From JBDTSW01 sp963797835 (GTDB taxonomy: Bacteria > Actinomycetota > Thermoleophilia > Solirubrobacterales > 70-9), in the NCBI GenBank assembly GCA_963797835.1, contig CAWCRN010000030.1, positions 186,001 to 250,000 of the forward strand: a stretch of 64,000 nt of DNA, given 5' to 3'. Positions 1-9,397 of the stretch are shown piece after piece. Position numbers and translations under genes: made by a program. Position 1 is the first letter of the stretch, and every line of letters begins with the position of its first letter. Under the pieces are notes generated by a model, which had not been told where the DNA came from, did no database searches, and saw only the letters and a program-made list of their open reading frames with translations.

Positions 1-1
1 G

Positions 2-139
2 CAGCTGCTGGTGGCGGTCGTCGTCGACGAGCCCGAGGGCGACTACTACGGCGGCAGCGTCGCCGCGCCCGCGTTCGGTGAGATCGCCAGGTTCGCGCTC
101 CCATACCTCGGCATCGAGGCGGGCGCCGGCGGCGGCTGA
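2..139 (+). CDS. ftsI: C-terminal end of a class B penicillin-binding protein (FtsI/PBP2-like), cut by window start
   Basis: Only the last 45 residues are present. The frame reads LLVAVVVDEPEGDYYGGSVA then a PAFGEIARFALPYLGI-type tail. 'DEP...YYGGxVAAPxF' followed by a helix is the usual end of the transpeptidase domain of FtsI/PBP2 proteins, which crosslink septal peptidoglycan outside the membrane. Position directly upstream of murE is the standard place for ftsI. The body of the gene lies outside the window, so the exact PBP class is inferred from context. Confidence 0.75.
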   Translation, partial: QLLVAVVVDEPEGDYYGGSVAAPAFGEIARFALPYLGIEAGAGGG

Positions 140-180
140 GCGGCCCCACCGGCCCGCATCGCCGCCATACAATCGCCGCG

Positions 181-1666
181 ATGAAGCTCCGCGAGGTCCT
201 CGCCGGCGCTTCGGTCGCCGAGTGGACCGCCGACCCGGGCGTCGAGGTGACCGGCCTGGCCTATGACAGCCGCGACGTCGGGGCGGGCACCCTCTTCTTC
301 TGTGTGCCAGGGGCTCGCAGCGACGGCCACGACTTCGCGCCGGCCGCCATCGAGGCCGGCGCGGCGGCCCTCGTCGTCGAGCGCCCGCTCGAGCTGGCCG
401 TTCCGCAGGCCGTCGTCCCCGACGCACGTGCCGCGATGGCGCCCGCGGCCGTGGCGTTCTTCGGTGACCCCACGGCCAAGCTCGAGGTGGCCGGGATCAC
501 CGGCACGAACGGCAAGACGACGACGGCGTTCCTGGTCCGCCACGTGCTCGAGCGGGCCGGCACCCAAGCAGGGCAGCTCGGCACCGTGAGGAGGGTGGTC
601 GGGGGCTTCGAGTCGGAGGTCGAGCGCACGACGCCGGAGGCGATCGACCTCCAGCGCACCTTCCGGGAGATGCTCGACGCCGGCGACCGAGCGTGCGTGA
701 TGGAGGTCTCGTCCCACGCCCTGGCGCTGCGCCGCGCCGACGGCACCCGCTTCAAGGCGGCCGCCTTCACCAACCTCACCCAGGACCACCTCGACTTCCA
801 TGCAGGCATGGACGACTACTTCTCCGCGAAGGAGATCCTGTTCGCGGGCACTCCGGAGCCCCCTGGGACCTCGGTGGTGAACGCCGACGACCCCTACGGC
901 GACCGGCTGGCGGCGGCGATCCGCGAGCGCGGGGGCGCACTGGTCACGTTCTCCGCCGAGGGCGCGGACGCCGACTACACCGCGCTCGAGCCGTCGTTCG
1001 ACGCGGGCGGCTCCCGATTCATCTGCCGCTCGCCGGAGGGCGACCACGCGGTCGAGCTGGCGCTCCCCGGGGACTTCAACATCGCCAACGCGCTGACGGC
1101 GATCGCCACCGCCGGCGCGCTCGGGGTCCCCGCCGCAGAGGCCGCGGCGGCGCTGACGAGCGCGGCGCGGGTACCGGGGCGGATGGAGGCGATCGACGAG
1201 GGGCAGCCGTTCGGCGTCCTGGTGGACTACGCCCATACCCCTGACTCGCTCGAGAACGTGCTTCGGGCAGCTCGCCGGCTCACCCAGGGCCGACTGATCT
1301 GCGTCTTCGGGGCGGGCGGCGACCGCGACCGCGACAAGCGCCCGCTGATGGGGGCGGCCGTGGCCGAGCTGGCGGACGTCGCCCTCGTCACCTCCGACAA
1401 CCCGCGCTCGGAGGACCCCGCGGCGATCGTGGCGGAGATCCGTGCCGGCATGGAGGGCGAGGGGGCACGCGCCGAGATCGAGGTGGAGGTCGACCGCCGC
1501 GCGGCGATCGCCGCCGCCGCTGGCGGAGGCCCGCGAGGGCGACACCGTCGTGATCGCGGGCAAGGGGCATGAGCAGGGCCAGGAGTTCGCAGGCGGGCGC
1601 AAGCTCCCGTTCGACGACCGCGACGTCGCCCGCGAGGAGCTTCGCTCGCTCCGGGTGGGACCATGA
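181..1666 (+). CDS. murE: UDP-MurNAc-L-Ala-D-Glu:meso-diaminopimelate ligase (frame break near 1519)
   Basis: Cytoplasmic Mur ligase adding the third stem-peptide residue to UDP-MurNAc-dipeptide with ATP. Visible features: Mur N-terminal domain, ATP loop GTNGKTTTAF near residue 108, NLTQDHLDFH, and the substrate-specificity motif DNPR (SDNPRSEDP, near nt 1395), which marks meso-diaminopimelate enzymes. The frame moves +1 at about 1519; after correction the C-terminus reads EGDTVVIAGKGHEQGQEF, matching the family, and the length is about 494 residues. The stop overlaps the murF start (ATGA at 1663). Confidence 0.93.
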
Positions 1667-3021
1667 TCGAGCTGGCCCCGGAGCGGATCGCGGCCGAGGC
1701 GGGCGCGACCGTGGCGCAGGAGGGGGCACGCGAACGTCCCAGCCGCGCGACGATCGACTCGCGCGCGGCGGGGCCCGGCGACCTCTTCTTCGGCCTCCCG
1801 GGCGAGCGCGCCGACGGTGGCGCCTACGCGGGAGGAGCGCTTCTCGGGGGCGCCTGGGGCGTCGTCGTCCGCCCGGAGCACGCCGCCGGCCTGCCGGAGT
1901 CCGGCTGGGTGCTCACCAGCCCGGATCCCCTTCAGGCCCTCCAGCGGCTGGCGCGGGCCTGGCGGCGGGAGCTGGGCTGCAGGGTCGTGGGGATCACCGG
2001 CTCGACGGGAAAGACCTCGGTAAAGGACATCGCGCGCTCCATCCTGCCGCTGCGCGTGCACGCCAGCCCCGAGAACTACAACACCGAGATCGGGCTGCCG
2101 CTAACGATCCTCTCGGCGCCCCCGGAGACCGAGGCCCTGGTGCTGGAGATGGCCATGCGCGGCCTCGGCCAGATCGCCGAGCTGTGCGAGATCGCCGAGC
2201 CCGACGTGGCTGCGATCACCAACGTCGGCCCCGTGCACCTGGAGCTGCTGGGGACGCTGGAGGCGATCGCCGAGGCAAAGGCGGAGATCCTGGCCGGCCT
2301 GCGGCACGGCGGCACCGCGGTCGTTCCGGTGGACGCCGAGGCGCTCGAGCCTCACCTCCACGACACCCTCGAAACCATCACCTTCGGCCCCGGCGGGGAG
2401 GTCGTCGCCCACGACGTGACGCATCGCGACGGACGCCTGTCGGCGACGGTTGCCACGCTGGGCGGCGAGGCGGCGTTTGACCTGCCCTTCGGCGAGGCCC
2501 ACAACCTCACGAACGCGCTGTGCGCGATCGGGATCGGCGTCGCTCTCGGGTGCGACGTGGCTGACATGGCGCGTCGGGCGCCGGGGATAGAGTTCTCGCG
2601 GCTGCGCGGTGAGCTGGTCAGGCTCGCCGGCGGAATCGTGATCGTGAACGACTGCTACAACGCCAACCCGATCTCCATGCGCGCGGCCCTCGAGAACCTC
2701 GCGGAGGGCGTCGAGGGGGTGGCGCCGGAGGCGCGGCGGCTGGCGGTACTCGGCGAGATGAAGGAGCTGGGCCCGGACGCTGCGGGCTACCACCGCGAGA
2801 TCGGGGCGCTGGCCCGCAACCTGGGGATCGAGCCCGTGATCGGCGTCGGTGAGCTGGCTCGCGAGTACGCGCCGGACGCCTGGGCTCCCGACGCCGACGC
2901 GGCCGTGAAGCTCGCGAACGCGGCCCTCTCCGAGGGCGACTCGATGCTCGTGAAGGGCTCGCGCTCGGTCGGGCTCGAGCACCTCACCGAGGCGCTGATC
3001 ACGGCCCGCGGCCCCGCGTAG
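1663..3021 (+). CDS. murF: UDP-MurNAc-tripeptide:D-Ala-D-Ala ligase
   Basis: Adds the D-Ala-D-Ala dipeptide, finishing the cytoplasmic stem peptide. 452 residues, intact. Domains in order: N-terminal MurF domain with TIDSRAAGPGDLFFGLPGER, ATP loop GITGSTGKTSVKD near residue 110, SPENYNTEIGLPLTIL, ITNVGPVHLELLG, and C-terminal NDCYNANPISMRAALENL plus VKGSRSVGLE. The start is the ATG in the ATGA overlap with murE, so the two are likely translationally coupled. ddl is not in the window. Confidence 0.96.
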   Translation: MIELAPERIAAEAGATVAQEGARERPSRATIDSRAAGPGDLFFGLPGERADGGAYAGGALLGGAWGVVVRPEHAAGLPESGWVLTSPDPLQALQRLARAWRRELGCRVVGITGSTGKTSVKDIARSILPLRVHASPENYNTEIGLPLTILSAPPETEALVLEMAMRGLGQIAELCEIAEPDVAAITNVGPVHLELLGTLEAIAEAKAEILAGLRHGGTAVVPVDAEALEPHLHDTLETITFGPGGEVVAHDVTHRDGRLSATVATLGGEAAFDLPFGEAHNLTNALCAIGIGVALGCDVADMARRAPGIEFSRLRGELVRLAGGIVIVNDCYNANPISMRAALENLAEGVEGVAPEARRLAVLGEMKELGPDAAGYHREIGALARNLGIEPVIGVGELAREYAPDAWAPDADAAVKLANAALSEGDSMLVKGSRSVGLEHLTEALITARGPA

Positions 3022-3027
3022 CGGCCG

Positions 3028-4053
3028 GTGCTTCCGATGCCGACAGCCGCGCTGGCCAACGAGGTAGCGTCGGCCGCGATCGACCGGGGCGAGGTCCTCA
3101 TCGCGGGGATGGCGGCCATGCTGATCACGATCTTCCTCGGGCCGAAGTTCATCGACTTCCTTCGCGTCAGGGAGTTCGGCCAGCAGATCCGCGAGGAGGG
3201 CCCGCAGGAGCATCACGCGAAGGCCGGCACCCCGACGATGGGGGGCCTCGTCATCTTCCTCGCGATCGCGGTGCCGTACCTGGTGCTCTCCGAGCGCGAC
3301 ACCCAGAGCCTCGCGGTCCTCGGCGTGGCCGTGGGGGCCGCCCTGATCGGCTTCGCCGACGACTTCACGAAGATCACGAAGCGCCGCTCGCTGGGCCTCT
3401 CCGCCCGCTACAAGCTGCTGGCCCAGATCGCCCTGGCCGTCGGCCTCTGGTACGTCGCCACGGAGGTCGTGGGTCTCGACCCGGTGCTGCGCTCGCGCGT
3501 CTTCGATGCCGAGCTCGACGTCGGCCCGGTGCTGTACCTCGTCTTCGTCTTTCTGGTCATCGCGGGCGCCTCCAACGCCGTCAACCTCACCGACGGCCTC
3601 GACGGCCTGGCCGCGGGCGCCTGCGCGATCGTCCTCCTCGCCTACATGGCGATCACGATCACCACCGGCCAGGAGGGGTTGGCGCTGCTCTCCGCGTGCC
3701 TGGTCGGCGCCTCCATCGGCTTCCTGTGGTTCAACGCTTTCCCGGCGGCGATCTTCATGGGCGATACGGGCTCGCTGGGACTCGGCGCAGCGATAGGAGC
3801 GCTCGCTGTGATGACCCAGACGGAGCTGCTCCTGATCATCCTCGGCGGGATCTTCGTGATCGAGGCGCTCTCGGTCGCCGTCCAGGTCGCCTCGTTCAAG
3901 CTCTTCCGCCGCCGGGTGCTGCTGATGGCGCCGGTCCACCACCACTTCGAGATGCTCGCGTGGTCGGAGACCAAGATCATGCTGCGCTTCTGGATCGTGG
4001 CCGCCGTGTGCGCGGGCATCGGCTACGTCCTGTTCCAGAACTCGCTGGGGTAG
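3028..4053 (+). CDS. mraY: phospho-MurNAc-pentapeptide transferase (lipid I synthase)
   Basis: Integral membrane enzyme moving phospho-MurNAc-pentapeptide onto undecaprenyl phosphate. 341 residues from GTG 3028; ATG 3037 is an alternative three codons in. About ten hydrophobic helices are visible. Diagnostic motifs: KAGTPTMGG, the catalytic FADDFTK, NLTDGLDGLAAG, MGDTGSLGLGA and the cytoplasmic PVHHHFE loop. It begins six bases after murF. A GC-rich inverted repeat follows the stop, so transcription may end or be attenuated here. Confidence 0.96.
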   Translation: MLPMPTAALANEVASAAIDRGEVLIAGMAAMLITIFLGPKFIDFLRVREFGQQIREEGPQEHHAKAGTPTMGGLVIFLAIAVPYLVLSERDTQSLAVLGVAVGAALIGFADDFTKITKRRSLGLSARYKLLAQIALAVGLWYVATEVVGLDPVLRSRVFDAELDVGPVLYLVFVFLVIAGASNAVNLTDGLDGLAAGACAIVLLAYMAITITTGQEGLALLSACLVGASIGFLWFNAFPAAIFMGDTGSLGLGAAIGALAVMTQTELLLIILGGIFVIEALSVAVQVASFKLFRRRVLLMAPVHHHFEMLAWSETKIMLRFWIVAAVCAGIGYVLFQNSLG

Positions 4054-4056
4054 GGC

Positions 4057-4083
4057 CCCGCCCGTCGTCCGAGAGGGGGCGGG
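4057..4083 (+). terminator. GC-rich hairpin directly after mraY
   Basis: Arms CCCGCCC (4057-4063) and GGGCGGG (4077-4083) pair perfectly around a 13-nt loop, four bases after the mraY stop. There is no U-run, so it could be a weak or Rho-assisted terminator or simply a stabilising 3' hairpin. It separates murE-murF-mraY from murD. Confidence 0.45.
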
Positions 4084-4136
4084 TGTTCGGGACATGGCAC
4101 CGAGGGGGATGCGTTTTGGGCCGCCGCAACCGCGAG

Positions 4137-4173
4137 TGGCGACTTTTGCCCGCTATGCGGGCCAAACTCGCCA
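4137..4173 (+). repeat. 37-nt palindromic repeat element, copy 1 (intergenic)
   Basis: Outer arms TGGCGA and TCGCCA and inner arms GCCCGC and GCGGGC flank a TAT loop. The reverse complement matches 34745-34781 inside aroA at 32 of 37 positions; two of the five differences lie opposite each other in the outer stem and keep pairing (C:G here, T:A there). It lies in the 260-bp mraY-murD gap. The rest of that gap (4174-4313) holds a weak GCTGGA/TCCAGC hairpin near 4240 and no gene I can support. Confidence 0.7.
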
Positions 4174-4313
4174 ATCGTCACCCGAGCCAGGGCGGGGTAC
4201 TCCCTCGGTGATAACCGTCAACCGTCCGCCTTGCGTCCCGCTGGACGGCTTCGTCTCCAGCTCGTGTACCACGCAGGCGCAGGGAGCGCGGCCCACTTAG
4301 CGAACATTCAGGC

Positions 4314-5675
4314 ATGGGCTCGGTGAAGCCACGACCCCCGCTGCCCGGCGGGCCGTACCTCGTCGTCGGCTTGGCACGTTCCGGGCAGGCGGCCGCCGCG
4401 CTGCTCGCCCGCCGCGGCGAGGAGGTGATCGCGGTCGACTCCGGTTCACCGGCGGGCGTGGAAGGGGCCGCGGCCCTGGGCGTCGAAGTCAGTCTGGATG
4501 ACGACGGACTCGGCCACCTCGATCGCGCGCGCTGCCTGGTCAAGAGCCCCGGCGTCCCCGCCGAGGCATCGGTGGTCGCGGCCGCCCGGGAGCGGGCCCT
4601 TCCCGTGCTCGGCGAGCTGGAGTTGGCCTGGCGCCTCATGGAGAGCCCGTTCGTGGCGGTGACCGGCACCAACGGCAAGACCACCGTCGCCGAGCTGCTT
4701 GGAGAGGTATGGCGCTCCGCCGGGCGTCCGGTGACGGTCGCCGGCAACGTCGGCACCCCGCTGGCCTCGCTGGTCGATTCCACCGCCGCGGAGACGACCG
4801 TGATCTGCGAGGCGTCCTCGTTCCAGCTCGAGGACTCGGAGGCGTTCTCCCCGGAATGCGCCGTGCTGCTCAACGTGAGCCCCGACCACCTCGACCGCCA
4901 CGGCACCCTCGACCGCTATCTGGACGCCAAGCTCCGGGTCTTCGCCAACCAGGGCAACGACGACTTCGCCGTCTTCAACGGCTGCGAGCAGGCCCTACGC
5001 GGCCGCGACCTCGGCGGCTGCGCGCGGCGGATCGCCTTCTGCCGCGACTGCGACGGGCCCGACTGCGAGGTCGCCGTCGAGGGCGGCGCGATCGTCGCCG
5101 CGGGGGAGCCGCTGGTCGAGCTGTCCGAGCTGCGCCTGATTGGGCTGCACAACGCCGAGAACGCGATGGCCGCAGCGGCGGCCTCGCTGGCCATGGGGGC
5201 GGGGCGCGCCGACGTCGCTGCCGGACTGCGCGCCTTCGGGGGCGTGCCGCACCGGCTCGAGCCGGTGGGCGAGATCGATGGCGTCGCCTACGTGAACGAC
5301 TCGAAGGCCACGAACGTCGCCGCCGCGCGCGCGGCCGTGTCCTCGTTCGATGCGCCCCTTCACGTGATCCTCGGCGGGAGCTCCAAGGGCGAGGAGTTCA
5401 CCGAGCTGGCGCCGGCACTGGCCGAGAACGCCAAGGCGGCCTACCTGATCGGCGGTACGGCAGCCCAGCTCGAGCGCGACCTGGCTCCTGCCTGGGAGGC
5501 GGGCGTCGACCACGCCCGCTTCGACGGCCTGGCCGAGGCCGTGGCCGCCGCCGCCGAGGCCGCCGCACCGGGAGATGTCGTCCTATTGGCGCCGGCCTGC
5601 GCCAGCTTCGACGCCTATGCCGACTACGCCGAGCGCGGCGAGCACTTCCGCCGCCTCGTGGAGGCCCTGCGGTGA
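4314..5675 (+). CDS. murD: UDP-MurNAc-L-alanine:D-glutamate ligase
   Basis: Cytoplasmic Mur ligase adding D-Glu to UDP-MurNAc-L-Ala. 453 residues, intact. N-terminal Rossmann-like domain with VVGLARSGQAAA, ATP loop VTGTNGKTTVAEL near residue 117, NVSPDHLDRHG, HRLEPVGEIDGVAYVNDSKATN and the C-terminal LLAPACASFD are all family hallmarks. It is the first gene after the only large gap in the cluster, so it may have its own promoter. Its stop overlaps the ftsW start (GTGA). Confidence 0.96.
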   Translation: MGSVKPRPPLPGGPYLVVGLARSGQAAAALLARRGEEVIAVDSGSPAGVEGAAALGVEVSLDDDGLGHLDRARCLVKSPGVPAEASVVAAARERALPVLGELELAWRLMESPFVAVTGTNGKTTVAELLGEVWRSAGRPVTVAGNVGTPLASLVDSTAAETTVICEASSFQLEDSEAFSPECAVLLNVSPDHLDRHGTLDRYLDAKLRVFANQGNDDFAVFNGCEQALRGRDLGGCARRIAFCRDCDGPDCEVAVEGGAIVAAGEPLVELSELRLIGLHNAENAMAAAAASLAMGAGRADVAAGLRAFGGVPHRLEPVGEIDGVAYVNDSKATNVAAARAAVSSFDAPLHVILGGSSKGEEFTELAPALAENAKAAYLIGGTAAQLERDLAPAWEAGVDHARFDGLAEAVAAAAEAAAPGDVVLLAPACASFDAYADYAERGEHFRRLVEALR

Positions 5676-6925
5676 GCGTGCTGAAGCTTGCCGCCGTCGG
5701 TCCGCGCCGGCGCACGGGCGCGCCGCCGATCGAGCACTCGCTGCTGCTCACCGCGACGCTGTGCCTCGTCGCGTTGGGCGTGGTGATGGTCTTCAGCGCC
5801 TCGTCGACGACAGCGCTGCTCGGCGACAGCGGCGACAGCGCCTACTACCTGAAGCGCACCCTCCTGTTCGGTGTCTTCGGCTTGGTCGCCATGCGGATCC
5901 TGGCGCTCCGGGGCGTGACCGTCATCTACCGGCTGACCCCCGTGATCATGGCGGTCTCGATCGCCCTGCTCGTGTTGGTCCTTGTGCCCGGGATGGGGGT
6001 CGAGGTGAACGGGGCCAAGCGCTGGCTAGGCGCGGGCCTGTTCCAGATCCAGCCCTCGGAGATCGCCAAGGTCGCCCTGGTGCTCCACGGCGCGGCTCTG
6101 CTGGCGACGAGGCCGCGCCTGATCCGCTCGCTGCCCGACATGGTGCCCTTCCTGATGCCGGTCGTGGCCGTGTGCCTGCTCGTCGTGCTCGAGCCTGACC
6201 TCGGGACGGCCATGGTCGCCGGGTTCACGGCCGTCGCGATGCTGATCGCGGCTGGCGCGAAGATGCGGCACCTCGTGCTGCTGGGGGCCGGCGCGGCCGG
6301 ATTCATCCTCCTGGCGATCATGATCGAGCCGTACCGGATGGAGCGTCTGACGGGGTTCATCAACCCAAGTGCCGACCCCGCCGGGGCAGGTTTTCAGGCG
6401 ACCCAGGCTCAGATCGCGCTCGGCTCGGGCGGAGTCTTCGGCGTCGGCGTCGGGGGGAGCCTCCAGAAGGCCTTCTACCTGCCGGAGGCCCACACCGACA
6501 TGATCGCCGCGGTGATCGGCGAGGAGATGGGACTGCTCGGCATGGTGGGCCTCGCGAGCCTCTTCGGGCTCTTCGCCTACGCGGGGCTGCGAACGGCGCA
6601 GCGCGCCCGGGACCGCTACACGAAGCTGCTCGCCGCGGGCCTGGTCTCGCTGGTGATGATCCAGGCCACGATCAACCTCTTCGCCGTCCTCGGCCTGGCG
6701 CCGCTGACCGGCGTCCCGCTTCCGTTCGTCTCCTACGGCAACTCGAGCCTGCTGGTGATGCTGGCCGCCGTCGGCCTGTTGCTGAACATCGCCGATGGCG
6801 CCCGGGTCCCGGCCGCCAGGCCGAAGCCCGCCTCGAGCCGCCCGTCGCAGCGCGCCGAGCCGGCGCCGGCGAAGCGCCGGCGTCGGCCGTGCTGCGCCCA
6901 GCAGGCGGCAGCCGGCCCGCGCTGA
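5672..6925 (+). CDS. ftsW: lipid II polymerase FtsW (SEDS family)
   Basis: Divisome SEDS glycosyltransferase that polymerises lipid II with a partner PBP. 417 residues from the GTG overlapping the murD stop. About ten membrane segments follow a short cytoplasmic start. SEDS signatures: VMVFSASS, GAKRWLGAGLFQIQPSEIAK, LEPDLGTAMV, LPEAHTDMIAAVIGEEMG and PLPFVSYGNSSLL. The tail after residue 385 is Arg/Ala/Pro-rich and cytoplasmic. Choice of FtsW over RodA rests on position inside the mur-ftsQ-ftsZ cluster. Confidence 0.93.
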   Translation: MSVLKLAAVGPRRRTGAPPIEHSLLLTATLCLVALGVVMVFSASSTTALLGDSGDSAYYLKRTLLFGVFGLVAMRILALRGVTVIYRLTPVIMAVSIALLVLVLVPGMGVEVNGAKRWLGAGLFQIQPSEIAKVALVLHGAALLATRPRLIRSLPDMVPFLMPVVAVCLLVVLEPDLGTAMVAGFTAVAMLIAAGAKMRHLVLLGAGAAGFILLAIMIEPYRMERLTGFINPSADPAGAGFQATQAQIALGSGGVFGVGVGGSLQKAFYLPEAHTDMIAAVIGEEMGLLGMVGLASLFGLFAYAGLRTAQRARDRYTKLLAAGLVSLVMIQATINLFAVLGLAPLTGVPLPFVSYGNSSLLVMLAAVGLLLNIADGARVPAARPKPASSRPSQRAEPAPAKRRRRPCCAQQAAAGPR

Positions 6926-6984
6926 AAGACTGAAGGTCGTCGAAGGTGGCCGCGCCGGCGGCCAGAGGAGGAGCTCGTCCAGCC

Positions 6985-8074
6985 GTGCCAAGGGTCGCGA
7001 TAGCCGCGGGAGGGACCGCCGGGCACGTCGTACCGGCTCTCGCCGTCGCTGACGCGCTGCGGGAGGCTGGCGCGGATGTCTTCTTCATCGGGGCGCGGGG
7101 CCGCCTCGAGGCCGAGCTGGTGCCGGCCGCCGGGTACGAGGTCGAGCTGCTCGACGTCCGCGGTATCGACCGGGGCAACCCGCTGAAGGCTGCAGGCGCC
7201 GTGGCGCTGGCCGCGAGGGCGGTGCCCGCCGCGCGCCGCATCCTCCGCGATCGCGGCGCCGAGGCGGTGATGGGCGGAGGCGGCTACGTCGCAGGCCCCG
7301 GCGGGCTGGCCGCGCTGTCGCTGGGCCTGCCGCTGGTCCTGACCGAGGCCGACCGCCACCTCGGGCTCGCCAACCGCCTCCTGGCGCGCCGCGCCCGCCG
7401 CGTGTGCCTCGCGTTCGAGGTCCCCGGGCTCGAAGGCGAGCGGTTCGTCGTCACGGGCAGGCCGGTCCCGGCGGACATCCTGGGCGCCGATCGCGGCGCC
7501 GCCCGCGACCGCTTCGGGATCGACCCGGCGGCGCGCTGCCTGTTGGTCTTCGGGGGGAGCCAGGGGGCCCGCAGCATCAACCTGGCCGCGCTCGAGGCCT
7601 TCGCCTCTGGAGACTCGCCGCGCGAGCGCGGCTTCCACGTGCTCCACATCGCCGGCCACCGTGACTACGAGACCGCCCGCGAGCGTCTCGCCGAAGCCGG
7701 CGGCGTGGCCGACTACACGCTGCTGGAGTACGAGCCGGGGCTGGCGGACGCCGCTCGCGGCCTGCGACCTGGTCCTGGCCCGGTCGGGTGGCTCGATCTT
7801 CGAGCTGGCAGCCGCCGGGCGGCCCGCGATCCTGGTCCCGTATCCACATGCCGCGGCCGACCACCAGCGGGCGAACGCCGAGTGGATGCGCGACGCGGGC
7901 GCGGCGGTGGTGATCGACGACGACGCCCTCGACGGCGCAGCCGTGAGTTCGACCGCGGCCGACCTCCTCGGCGACACCGAGGGGCTGGCCGAGATGGCCC
8001 GAGCCTCGGCCGGGCTGGCCCGCCCCGACGCCGCCGAGCGGGTGGCATCGGAGATCCTCTCCGTGGCGAGATGA
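6985..8074 (+). CDS. murG: lipid II synthase (UDP-GlcNAc transferase; frame break near 7757)
   Basis: Membrane-associated GT-B glycosyltransferase converting lipid I to lipid II. The GTG at 6985 is chosen because a strong SD (GAGGAGGAG, from 6966) precedes it and the protein then starts with the family's glycine loop IAAGGTAGHVVPA. Further motifs: GGGGYVAGPGGLAA and FGGSQGARSIN. The frame moves +1 near 7757 (GAC GCC G CTC GCG); the restored sequence gives DLVLARSGGSIFELAAAGRP, the donor-binding region. About 362 residues. Stop overlaps murC. Confidence 0.93.
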
Positions 8075-9397
8075 GCGACCTCGAGGGCCGCGCCCTCCAC
8101 TTCATCGCGATCGGTGGCGCCGGCATGAGCGCCCTGGCGCTCGTCTGCCACGCCCGCGGCGCGGCCGTCACCGGCAGCGATCGCAGCGAGAGCAGCTACT
8201 TCAAGCGGGTCCGCGCGGCCGGAATCGACGCCCGCCTGGGCCACGACGCCGACGCGGTTCCTCCCGGGGCCGATGTGGTCGTCTCGAGCGCGATCGGCGA
8301 CGACAACCCCGAGTTGAGGGCCGCCAAGGAGCGCGGCCAGCGCGTGATCCACCGTGGTGAGCTCCTGGCCGAGCTCTGCGCCGGCCGGCGTCTGATCGCC
8401 GTCGCGGGCGCACACGGCAAGACGACCACCGCGGGCATGCTCGCCTGGGCCACCCTGGGTAAGGCATCCTTCTTCCTGGGCGGCGAGCTGCCGGGGGCCG
8501 GCCCGGACGGCGATGCGGCCAACGCGGGCTGGGTCGAGGACGCGGAGTGGGTGATCGCCGAGGCCGACGAGTCCGACGCCAGCTTTCTCGAGCTGAGGCC
8601 CGAGATCGCGGTGATCACCAACGTCGAGCTCGATCACCATTCGCGCTGGTCCTCGCGCGCCGAGCTGATGGAGGCCTTCCGCGAGTTCGCCGGCTCCGCG
8701 AGCACGCTGGTGATGGGTGCGGCGCCGGACCTCGACCCGATCGCCGCCGGCGGGCGCATCGTCCGCTTCGACGCGAACTCGCCGGGGCCGCCGCTGGCGC
8801 TGTCGGTCCCGGGCGAGCACAACCTGCTGAACGCCCGCGGGGCGCTCGCCGCGCTCGAGGCCGCCGGGATCGGGGAGGGGGGATCCCTGGCGCCGGACCT
8901 CGAGCGCTTTCCGGGAATGCTGAGGCGCCTCGAGCGCAAGGGCTCGCGCGACGGCGCCGTCATCTACGACGACTACGCCCACCACCCGACCGAGGTCGCC
9001 GCGGCCCTCGCCGCCCTGCGCGGCCTCGCGCACAGGCGGCTGATCGCCGTCTTCCAGCCCCACCTCTACTCCCGCACCAAGGCGCTGGCGGAGCGCTTCG
9101 GGGCCGCGCTGGCGGTTGCCGACGAGGTTGGCGTGCTTGAGGTGTACCCGGCTCGCGAGGAGCCCGTGGGCCCGCTTGCGGGAGTGAGCGGGCTGGACGT
9201 TGCCCGCGCCGCCGCCGACCGGGCAGCTGGGCGCCCCGTGTGGTGGCTGCGCGACGCCGACACGGCCGAGCGCGCGCTCGCCCCCCGCCTGCGGGAGGGC
9301 GACCTGCTGGTGACGCTCGGCGCCGGCGACGTCTTCCGGCTCGCCGACCGCCTGGTCGGCGCAGAGGATGGGGAGGCGCGCGCGTGGGCGATCCTGA
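8071..9397 (+). CDS. murC: UDP-N-acetylmuramate:L-alanine ligase (C-terminal end uncertain)
   Basis: Adds the first stem-peptide residue. Starts at the ATG overlapping the murG stop. Motifs: IGGAGMSALA, ATP loop AGAHGKTTTAGM near residue 112, ITNVELDHHSRW, IYDDYAHHPTEVAA and QPHLYSRT. The family normally ends soon after VTLGAGDVFRLADRL (near 9350). In that frame no stop occurs until 9600, deep inside murB. A TGA at 9395 in the +1 frame is the likely true end given the many +1 errors here, giving about 440 residues. A MurC-MurB fusion is a weaker alternative. Confidence 0.88.

Noticed and set aside
46..2061. Very long open frame on the minus strand across murE/murF
   Set aside because: Shadow of real GC-rich genes; amino-acid content (Arg/Gly/His runs) unlike proteins, no domain motifs. 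Same verdict for the minus-strand frames at 2101-4095, 6733-9063 and 16530-17420.
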